NCBI GenBank assembly: GCA_002320775.1
Contig: DCKY01000173.1
Location: 1 to 9,456, forward strand
Source of the DNA: Planctomycetes bacterium UBA1662
Lineage (GTDB): Bacteria; Planctomycetota; UBA8108
Direction: 5' to 3'
Length of the DNA stretch: 9,456 bases
Positions 1-7,033 of this stretch are shown here, in pieces. Position numbers and translations under genes: made by a program. The notes beneath the pieces were generated by a model. The model searched no databases, was not told the origin of the DNA, and was given only the letters and a program-made list of their open reading frames with translations. The first letter of the stretch is position 1. Each line of letters begins with the position of its first letter.

Positions 1-826
1 GAGTCACGAGGGCGCGAACTGGACGGGCTACGAGGTTGTTCTCGATGTTTTCGAGGGAGTGGTCGCCTACGGCCTGCTCTTATTGCCCAAGGATCTGCGT
101 CCCGGAGAGCGCCGCCCGGTGGTGGTCTGCCAGCACGGGCTCGAGGGGCGTCCCCAGTCCGTCATCGGCCAGAGGGATTTCGGTCCCTACAAGGCCTTCG
201 CGGCATCGCTTGCCAATCGCGGCTTCATCACCTTCGCGCCTCAGAATCTCTACATCGGCCAGGACAGGTTTCGTACTCTCCAGCGCAAGGCGAATCCGGT
301 CAAGAAGACTCTCTTTTCGATCATCGTGCCGCAGCATCAGCAAATCGTTGACTGGCTGGAGACCCAGCCCTTCGTCGACCCGAAACGAATAGCCTTCTAC
401 GGGCTCTCCTACGGCGGCAAGACGGCGATGCGGGTTCCCCCCCTGGTGAAGGAGTACTGCCTGTCGATCTGTTCAGCGGACTTTAACGAGTGGGTGTGGA
501 AGAACGCCTCCACCCGCAGCCGCTACAGCTATGTGTGGACCGGCGAATACGAGATCTTCGAGTTCGATCTTGGCAGCACCTTCAACTACGCCGAGATGGC
601 GCGCCTGATCGCGCCGCGGCCCTTCATGGTTGAGCGCGGTCATTTTGACGGGGTGGCGCCCGATGAGACGGTGGCTTATGAGTTCGCCAAGGTTCGCTTT
701 GCCTATGCGGCCCGGCTGGGTATTGGCGATCGCTGTGAGATCGAGTGGTTTGTCGGCCCCCATACCATCAACGGCAAGGGGAGCTTCGATTTCCTGCACA
801 AGCATCTCGACTGGCCGAAGAAATGA
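1..826 (+). CDS. Alpha/beta hydrolase (dienelactone-hydrolase/acetyl-xylan-esterase-like), 5' end missing
   Basis: The frame is open from the left edge (first full codon at position 2) to a TGA at 824-826, so the N-terminus lies outside the window. A GTG at 59 is an internal codon: coding-like sequence (SHEGANWTGYEVVLDVFEG) continues upstream of it. The fold is an alpha/beta hydrolase. The sequence shows an oxyanion-type strand VVVCQHGLEG, a nucleophile elbow GLSYGG with serine at codon 407-409, a candidate acid in GHFDGVAP (Asp codon 647-649) and a candidate histidine in VGPH (codon 761-763). Order and spacing fit the Ser-Asp-His triad of the dienelactone hydrolase and abhydrolase_7 groups. 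Such enzymes hydrolyse esters or related bonds; the substrate cannot be read here. No signal peptide can be judged because the start is missing. The gene converges on the macroglobulin gene with a 19-bp gap. Fold is near certain, family moderate, substrate unknown. Confidence 0.85.
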   Translation, partial: SHEGANWTGYEVVLDVFEGVVAYGLLLLPKDLRPGERRPVVVCQHGLEGRPQSVIGQRDFGPYKAFAASLANRGFITFAPQNLYIGQDRFRTLQRKANPVKKTLFSIIVPQHQQIVDWLETQPFVDPKRIAFYGLSYGGKTAMRVPPLVKEYCLSICSADFNEWVWKNASTRSRYSYVWTGEYEIFEFDLGSTFNYAEMARLIAPRPFMVERGHFDGVAPDETVAYEFAKVRFAYAARLGIGDRCEIEWFVGPHTINGKGSFDFLHKHLDWPKK

Positions 827-845
827 GGGTTAAGCCGGACCCGCT

Positions 846-3800
846 CTATTCGACGATCACCTTCGCGCTCGAGCTGCGGCCGAAGGTTTCCGGCTGGTAC
901 ATCTCCTCGGCTTTCGCCGGCGGCACGACAAAGGTGCCGGGAGTCGTAGCCCGGGCGACATAGGAATAGGAGTGCACGCCGGCCCAGACCAGCGAGGAGA
1001 AGGCTTCGGCCCTGTCGTCACGCAGGTTCTGATGCTGGTACCAGGTTCCCCTCCACCACCACCCGCCGCGCCGGGGCGTGATCCCGCCAGGGGGAGGAGT
1101 GGGCTGGCCGCCTGTTACCGCCAGGGCCGGGTTGAGCGGCTCGAGTCCGGCGGGGAGCGGGTCGGTCAGGGCCACGTGATAGCGCCGCGCGGGAGCGACC
1201 ATCGTGACCACCGCGCGGACCTTCGCGCCGAGCTTGATCTTCCAGGAGCCGTCCTTTCCGAGCGTGACGTCGCCGGGGTCGTCGATCGCTTCGTAGCGCC
1301 GCTGAACGGTGAAGCCATGATCGCTCGGCTCGAGCTCGAGCTTCGCCGGGGCGTAACGAAGCCCGAGGCGATAGTAGAGTCGGCCCTTGCCCTCCTTGCT
1401 GAGGACCAGGCTCTTCTCTTTGTCCAGGTGGGTCATTGGAATTGAGATGTGATGGTAGTCGGTGTTGCGGCCTTCGAATTCATGCTGGCCGGCGAAGTTT
1501 TTTCCGAGCCAGGCCCGCGCCACGAAGTAGGGCTCGTCGGCCTCGAAGACCTGGAAGTAGCGATCAAGGCTCAGGAGCACGAAGGCGTTTTCCTGGGTGT
1601 TTCCCCAGCGGCCCTTGACCCGGTGGGCCAGCAGCCCCTTGACCAGCTTGGGTACCAGGTCGCTCTGGGGGTTGGTGTTGATCATCGCCTCGAGGATGAT
1701 GGCGTCGGTTCGTCTGGAGGAGTGCAGCAGCAGGTGCGCGCCGTCGGTATAGGATGTTGTGAATTGGGCCGTCGACGCGGTCTCGACAACAAGCTGGCCG
1801 AAGCGCTTGAGGGTCGCCTCGCGCAGCGCCCGTGATTCGGGGTCTCCGGCGAGGACCGTCAGGAGCCATCCGGCAGCCTCCAGCGGCATTTTTTTCTGCG
1901 GCGTGTCTCCGAGCAGCCGGCGCGCGGCTGTGAGGGTGTTCTTTCCGGGGCCTTTTTTGCCGGAGAGGGCCTTGAATACATAGAAGCTGTAGGCCTTGAT
2001 CGTCGTCCGGCACATCTCGGGGTATTCTTTCGGAATGTGCCTGTCAATGTTCAGCAGGTATTGCTGGGCGCGGCGGACCATGACCTCGGGGACGGTGAAG
2101 TCTTTCTGGCGGGCCCGGGCGAGCGCGTGGATTACGTGAACGCTGAGGTAGGGATTGGACCGGTACTTCCTGTTCCACCAGCCGAAGCCGCCATCGGGAT
2201 ATTGGAGGCCCTGGAGTTTCTTGATGTCCCGGCCCACCGCGGCGATCAGTTCCCTGGCGTCCGGCAGCCCCTCGGCCTTGAAGGCCGCCAGTACATCGCG
2301 AAGCGCCGCGGTGACGAGCACCCGGGATGCGACCTGCTCGGCGCAGCCGTAGGGATACTTCGCGAGGTAGAGATACGCGTCGGTCAGGGCATGGAGGGTC
2401 GTTGAGGAGGTCGTGACCTCGAGGCCGCCAAAACCCGGCACAACATTGGCGGGAGCGGCCACGGCCTGTACGACGGCGTTCTGGCCGGGCTGGGATCCAT
2501 CGATCTGTCCGTAGACGGCGAAAGCCTCGGTTGTCGCCGGGGTCCAGACAGGGACCTTGACATCGGCGGCATCGGAGAGCTTGCCGCTGACAGCGGCGAC
2601 CTGGAAGCGCGCGGTTCCCGGCAGCACGGCTGCGACGGGAAAACGAACCTCGGCCCGGTCAGAGGCGGGGACGGTGACCTTCCTGCCGGCTCCGTCGAGC
2701 AGCTTGATGTTGGCGCCGCGCAGCGCCACCTGGACCTCGATCGGTTTCTTGGTACGGTTTTGTATGACCACCGGCAGCTCGCAACGGTCGCCGTAGTTCA
2801 GGAAGCGGGGGGCGGAGGGCCGGACCATCAGCGGGAGTTCCGCCGTAATGGAGCTCTCCCCGGAGCCGAACTGGCGTGAGCCGGCGACCCCCACCGCCAT
2901 GATGCGATAGCGCGTCAGGCTGTCGGGGAGCTTCAGCTTGACCTGCGCGGTTCCATCTGCGTCGGTGGGGAGCTTCGCTTCGAAGAGCGCCAGGGCGCTG
3001 AAGTTGCTGCGCATGGCGATGGCTTCAGCCCCGCCGCCGCCTTCGTCCGAGGCGCCGAAGGCAGCGTTGCTTGCCATCATGCGTTTCGCGGATCTTCCAC
3101 CCGCCATACCGCGAGGCGCTCCCAGCGCGATAGAGTCCGCCATCATCTCCACCTCGGCGCTTTCCTCTCCCGCCTCCAGCAGCGCCAGCCGCTCAACGAA
3201 TTCGCGCAGCTGTACGTAGCTGCGGAACCTGTAATCCCGGACCCCATCGCCCCGGTTCCTGTAGAAACTCTGCAGGGGGTTGGCGAGCTTGTAGCCTGTG
3301 AGCGCGAGAATCGCCTCGTCGACGACCACGACGGCCACCTCCGCGTCCTTAACGGGTTTGTTGTTGGCATCGTGGACCTCCACCTTGACGAAGGTCTCGC
3401 CCCCCGGTATGAGCCGGTCCGCTCCCGGGGTCGCCTTGACCGCAAGGGTGCGGGAGTAGGGCGGCACCTTCAGCGCCAGGCGCCCGGAGGCGTAGGCGGG
3501 CCGGGCGGGCAATTTTTTGTCGGGTTTGCCGCCGGGACCGATGCGTTTCGCCGAGCCGACCAGGTCGATCTGGACCGAGATCCCGGGGACCATGTCTTCG
3601 CGAATGGGGATCTCGATGGTGTGGGTTCCCTTCGTGATCCGCAGCCTGCGGGTCTCGACGATTCCCGAGCGCCGCAGCGTGATCACGGCCTCAGCCGGAG
3701 AGAAGGGCAGCTGGGCGAGTACCCGGGCGGTTTCTCCCGCCTTGTACTCCTTCTTGTCGGGAACCAGGGTGACCGCCTCCTGCTCGAGCCGGCGGTTTTC

Positions 3801-6800
3801 CGGGCGTTTTTCTCCCGCGATCCAGAGCGTCAGCTGGCTCTGGTTTTTTCTTTTCTTCTCATCGGCGATAACCGCGCGCAGCAGGTACGACCCGCCGGGC
3901 AGCCCCGCGAAGCGTGCCGGGACGGCCTTCTTTGCCGAGGTCATGTTTTTCCGGGCGGCAACCTCCTCCTTCTGCAGCCACGCGCCTTTTTCCTGGACCC
4001 ACTGTTGCCGGATACAGAGGAGCTCGAAGGCCCGGTCCTCGATGAGTTTGCCATCGATGTCGGTGACAATCGCCTCGATCTCCAGCGGCTTTCCTTCATC
4101 GACGAAGGTCTTCTCGCTGCGGAGCCCGACATAGAGGTCCGCCGGATGTACCAGGATCGTCGTTGAGGATGCCCAGGTCTGGCGATTTACATCGCTGACG
4201 CTCGCCTTTGCCTCGACGCTGGTGGGGCGAGGCGGGGTGACCGCCTTGAAGTTGATGCCGAGGCGGTGCAGCCCCAGGCCATCGGTTTTCCCGGCAAAGG
4301 TCTTGCTTGTCGGGGCGGAAGGGCCGCCGGGGAAGAAGTCGCCGTGGTGGCCGCCAAAACGCCACCAGGGCACCCAGGTTCCGAAGGTGAAATCACCATG
4401 GCCGGGCGGGGAGTAGCTGGCGGGGGTCTGGGTGACGACCCAGCTCACCGGGGCATCGGGAAGGGGTCCGCCGGCGTAGTAGGCGGCTGTAACCGTCGCG
4501 GCTGCCTTTCCGAGGACGATGTGAGGTCCTGGGCTCTTTTCGGTCTTCACCTCGAATTCCGGCCGGCGGAACTCCTGGACCTGGAACCCGTGTCCGTGTT
4601 GTCCCGGGCTGCGGCCGGCGACGCCGAGAAAGGCGAAGGAGACATTGGCGTAGCCGAGATTGATCTCGAGCGGCAGACGGAACGAGAGATGGAAGCCGCC
4701 AAGCTCGCTGAGCTTCAGCTCACCCTTGGCGAGCTCGTTGCCGCGCGGACCTCGAACCTTGTAGGAGAGCCTGCGCAGGCCCTTCGGCAGCGGCTCCAGG
4801 TCGCCGCCAAGGGAGTTGACGACCCTGCGGACCCAGCCCTTGATTCTGACCTCTTCGCCGGGGCGGTACATGCCGCGGTCATCGAAGACATGCCAGGCGT
4901 AGGAGTCCACCTCCGGCCGTGTCTTCCAGTTGCTCTGTCTACTCCACCAGGAGGTGCTTTCCGGCAGGAAGGCGAGCTCGGCGCCCTTCTTCGCAGTGAT
5001 CACGCCTGAGCCTGAGTTTTTCTTCGGCAGCTCGAGGCTCACCATTCCGTTTTTGTCCGAACGGCCCGAGAGTCCGTGGGGGGAGACCTTTACCTCGACC
5101 CCTTCAAGGGTCGCTCCATCGGCGAGGGCGCTGGTCCAGACCAGGAGCTTGCCGGCATCGACGAAGGCGTCGATCGCGATGGATGCGCGCTGGGCCCAGG
5201 CGATGACAGCCGTTCGCAGTTCGGCCTTCTCGTTCTTGCGGATGACGAGGATGACCTGGCCTCCGAGTTCTTCGAAGACGGGCCGCAGGTCGATGGCCGT
5301 TTCCGTCAGCTCATCGGGCGCGCCCTTGATGTCGATCTCGCCGGAGTAGAGCTTCTCTCCCGGAGGAACGGCCTTGGAGTTCTTCTTGCGGTACTCCCGC
5401 AGGAAGTTGTTGTAGGCGCTCCACTGGCCCGGATTCACCCGGTAGGCATCGAGGTGAACCGTGTCGTGGTTGATCGTATAGATCGAGAACTTCGGCGGGC
5501 CGGCCGGGTCGGTCACCACCAGGCTGCCGGAGTTGGAGGACAGCCTCTCGGACATCTTGCCGAAGGAGAAGGCGAGGGAGACCTCTTTGCCAAGCTCCTG
5601 GGAGAAGACGTCCTTGAGCGAGGGCTTCAGGGTCACGGTATAGGCTGTTCGCGGCCGGGTGCGGCCGTAAATATGCAGGCGGTTGCCGCGGATATTGATC
5701 TGCTTCCCGTCAAGCGCGGGTTCGATCTTGACCTGAGAGGGATCGAACACCTTCGCGTCGATCTGGTTGTTGAAGTAGACCAGCATCGGTTGCCCGGGCG
5801 GGCATTCCTTCTTCTGGTGGTTATTCCAGTAGCACTGGTGTTCGGTCACCTTCAGGGGGGCGAAGGTGCGGAAGGAGAAGGCCTGCTCCTTGGTTGTCTT
5901 CAGGGGGCCCTCAAGGGAGGGCAGGCCCTTGTCCGCCTGGATCTGTACAGTGGCTGAGGTTGGAAAACGCTCAGTCGCGAGGAAGGCGACCCGGCGGTCT
6001 TCGGCCGCCGAGGAGAAGATCTTCTTCGCTCGCGTATCAGCGGCGAGATCGGCCTCGGTAGCCTTGCGGAGGGCGTATTTTTTCGCGGCGGTCCGGACGG
6101 TAATGTATTCAAGGACCGCATCGGGGTTGATTCGCTGGTCGAAGACCAGGACCATTACCGGGTCGATGCGCTTCGGGCCGCCCTGGGGATGGGCGGAGAC
6201 GATGGTCGGCGCGGGAGTGCTGAAGGTCCAGGAGACCTTCTTCTTCAGCTGTGCTCCGGCGGCGCTCCTGGTTCCCCCGGGGACCTCCACCTTGTAGATG
6301 GAGGCCATCGGGAAGCGGGTCTTTCCTTTCGTCCCCCCGGGCTCGAAGAACAGGGTCTTTGTTCCGACCCATCTCCAGACCCCTTTGACCGGGGGCGTGA
6401 GTATGACCGGCAGCTCTTCTCCGGCGAGGGATTCATGCGTATCCAGCGCCACCATCGCCTCGGAGAAGGTCACGCTGAGATGAGATGCCAGGGGCAGGCT
6501 TCCTTCCGGCTGGTAGCGCAGCACCTCGATCTTGGAATTCGCGGGAACCTTGATACCCGGCACCTTCTGCGGCGGCGGGAAGACCTCCTTGATGTTCGTG
6601 CCGGTCACCGGCGGCGGCAGGGTTGAACTGGGAAAGGAGAATTTCTTTTCCTCCGCCTCGGGCGCCTTCTTTCCCAGGCGCTCGATGACGGCCCGGGTCT
6701 CTTTTTCACCCAGCGGCTTCGAAGGGGCCTCCTTCTTCTCCTCTTCCGGGGCAGCCAGCTCGCCGCCGTCAACAAGCTCGAGCTCGAGTCCGTCGGGCTT

Positions 6801-6941
6801 CTTCTTTTCTTCAGCGGATTTCTGCGCGGCGGCATCCAGGGCGAAGAGGCCGAGAAGCGTGCAGCTTACGAAAACGCAGAGGAGGAGGAGATGGTTTCGG
6901 GCCCCAGCCCGGGGCTCGCGCCGGTTATTCGGTCTCAACAT
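846..6941 (-). CDS. Large secreted bacterial alpha-2-macroglobulin with intact thioester motif (YfhM-like, 2031 aa)
   Basis: This is a protease-trapping macroglobulin of the bacterial type. An ATG at 6939-6941 with an upstream AGGAAC starts a Sec signal peptide (hydrophobic residues 18-35, likely cleavage after DAAA at 39). There is no lipobox cysteine near that site, unlike lipoprotein YfhM. Residues 40-135 form a Glu/Lys- then Pro-rich linker. Ig-like macroglobulin domains follow, with a Cys370/Cys380 pair that could form a disulfide. The MG motif DDRGMYRPGEEV is at 687-698 and an MG3-like strand YYAGGPLPDAPV at 821-832. A Met/Ala/Gly-rich bait-like segment lies at about 1258-1310, followed by the A2M domain (FEAKLPTDADG, about 1320). 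The thioester domain carries GCAEQ (Cys1533 to Gln1536), QYPDGGFGWW (1580-1589) and RWGNTQENAF (1778-1787). The C-terminus has the family-type HQNLRDDRAEAF (1970-1981). In known members, bait cleavage triggers thioester capture of the protease. At 2031 residues it is longer than E. coli YfhM (about 1650). The frame is unbroken, ending in TAG at 846-848. No pbpC is adjacent. Family is near certain; physiological target is inferred. Confidence 0.96.
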   Translation of the reverse strand: MLRPNNRREPRAGARNHLLLLCVFVSCTLLGLFALDAAAQKSAEEKKKPDGLELELVDGGELAAPEEEKKEAPSKPLGEKETRAVIERLGKKAPEAEEKKFSFPSSTLPPPVTGTNIKEVFPPPQKVPGIKVPANSKIEVLRYQPEGSLPLASHLSVTFSEAMVALDTHESLAGEELPVILTPPVKGVWRWVGTKTLFFEPGGTKGKTRFPMASIYKVEVPGGTRSAAGAQLKKKVSWTFSTPAPTIVSAHPQGGPKRIDPVMVLVFDQRINPDAVLEYITVRTAAKKYALRKATEADLAADTRAKKIFSSAAEDRRVAFLATERFPTSATVQIQADKGLPSLEGPLKTTKEQAFSFRTFAPLKVTEHQCYWNNHQKKECPPGQPMLVYFNNQIDAKVFDPSQVKIEPALDGKQINIRGNRLHIYGRTRPRTAYTVTLKPSLKDVFSQELGKEVSLAFSFGKMSERLSSNSGSLVVTDPAGPPKFSIYTINHDTVHLDAYRVNPGQWSAYNNFLREYRKKNSKAVPPGEKLYSGEIDIKGAPDELTETAIDLRPVFEELGGQVILVIRKNEKAELRTAVIAWAQRASIAIDAFVDAGKLLVWTSALADGATLEGVEVKVSPHGLSGRSDKNGMVSLELPKKNSGSGVITAKKGAELAFLPESTSWWSRQSNWKTRPEVDSYAWHVFDDRGMYRPGEEVRIKGWVRRVVNSLGGDLEPLPKGLRRLSYKVRGPRGNELAKGELKLSELGGFHLSFRLPLEINLGYANVSFAFLGVAGRSPGQHGHGFQVQEFRRPEFEVKTEKSPGPHIVLGKAAATVTAAYYAGGPLPDAPVSWVVTQTPASYSPPGHGDFTFGTWVPWWRFGGHHGDFFPGGPSAPTSKTFAGKTDGLGLHRLGINFKAVTPPRPTSVEAKASVSDVNRQTWASSTTILVHPADLYVGLRSEKTFVDEGKPLEIEAIVTDIDGKLIEDRAFELLCIRQQWVQEKGAWLQKEEVAARKNMTSAKKAVPARFAGLPGGSYLLRAVIADEKKRKNQSQLTLWIAGEKRPENRRLEQEAVTLVPDKKEYKAGETARVLAQLPFSPAEAVITLRRSGIVETRRLRITKGTHTIEIPIREDMVPGISVQIDLVGSAKRIGPGGKPDKKLPARPAYASGRLALKVPPYSRTLAVKATPGADRLIPGGETFVKVEVHDANNKPVKDAEVAVVVVDEAILALTGYKLANPLQSFYRNRGDGVRDYRFRSYVQLREFVERLALLEAGEESAEVEMMADSIALGAPRGMAGGRSAKRMMASNAAFGASDEGGGGAEAIAMRSNFSALALFEAKLPTDADGTAQVKLKLPDSLTRYRIMAVGVAGSRQFGSGESSITAELPLMVRPSAPRFLNYGDRCELPVVIQNRTKKPIEVQVALRGANIKLLDGAGRKVTVPASDRAEVRFPVAAVLPGTARFQVAAVSGKLSDAADVKVPVWTPATTEAFAVYGQIDGSQPGQNAVVQAVAAPANVVPGFGGLEVTTSSTTLHALTDAYLYLAKYPYGCAEQVASRVLVTAALRDVLAAFKAEGLPDARELIAAVGRDIKKLQGLQYPDGGFGWWNRKYRSNPYLSVHVIHALARARQKDFTVPEVMVRRAQQYLLNIDRHIPKEYPEMCRTTIKAYSFYVFKALSGKKGPGKNTLTAARRLLGDTPQKKMPLEAAGWLLTVLAGDPESRALREATLKRFGQLVVETASTAQFTTSYTDGAHLLLHSSRRTDAIILEAMINTNPQSDLVPKLVKGLLAHRVKGRWGNTQENAFVLLSLDRYFQVFEADEPYFVARAWLGKNFAGQHEFEGRNTDYHHISIPMTHLDKEKSLVLSKEGKGRLYYRLGLRYAPAKLELEPSDHGFTVQRRYEAIDDPGDVTLGKDGSWKIKLGAKVRAVVTMVAPARRYHVALTDPLPAGLEPLNPALAVTGGQPTPPPGGITPRRGGWWWRGTWYQHQNLRDDRAEAFSSLVWAGVHSYSYVARATTPGTFVVPPAKAEEMYQPETFGRSSSAKVIVE

Positions 6942-6950
6942 GCCGTTCCA

Positions 6951-6956
6951 GTTCCT
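6951..6956 (-). promoter_or_regulatory. Ribosome binding site of the macroglobulin gene
   Basis: Read on the minus strand, AGGAAC lies 9 bases before the ATG at 6941. It is a plausible Shine-Dalgarno match and supports this start, which also gives a normal signal peptide. Confidence 0.5.
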
Positions 6957-6983
6957 GGTTCAGGTTTGATTACAGTCCTTACC

Positions 6984-7012
6984 CTACTAACAGACTGCGA
7001 AAGAAACGGCAA
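6984..7012 (-). promoter_or_regulatory. Weak candidate promoter upstream of the macroglobulin gene
   Basis: On the minus strand, TTGCCG (7007-7012) and TAGTAG (6984-6989) are separated by 17 bases. They match the sigma-70 boxes at four and three of six positions. The -10 box lacks its final T, so the match is weak and may be chance. If real, it would let the macroglobulin be transcribed independently of the upstream SUMF1 gene; the alternative is read-through across the 92-bp spacer. Confidence 0.2.
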
Positions 7013-7033
7013 GTTTCAGGAAAAAGGAAACTT
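7011..7033 (-). terminator. Small hairpin directly after the SUMF1-protein stop codon; weak terminator or RNA-stability element
   Basis: A perfect 7-bp inverted repeat, AAGTTTC and GAAACTT, with a 9-base loop begins at the base after the TGA of the upstream gene. The stem is AT-rich. Downstream on the minus strand the sequence is GCCGTTTCTTT, which is not a clean U-tract. It is therefore a poor intrinsic terminator and may allow read-through into the macroglobulin gene, or only affect mRNA processing. Confidence 0.3.

Noticed and set aside
36..392. Alternative frame of 118 codons overlapping the hydrolase gene
   Set aside because: Ser/Arg-rich translation typical of an off-frame read; the hydrolase frame carries the catalytic motifs.
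827..845. Possible bidirectional terminator between the convergent genes
   Set aside because: The 19-bp gap holds no inverted repeat with a T-tract, so no terminator can be supported there.
3372..5957. Several plus-strand open frames of 205-293 codons opposite the macroglobulin gene
   Set aside because: They overlap a continuous 2031-codon gene whose motifs are conserved along its length. They show no domain, signal peptide or convincing ribosome site.
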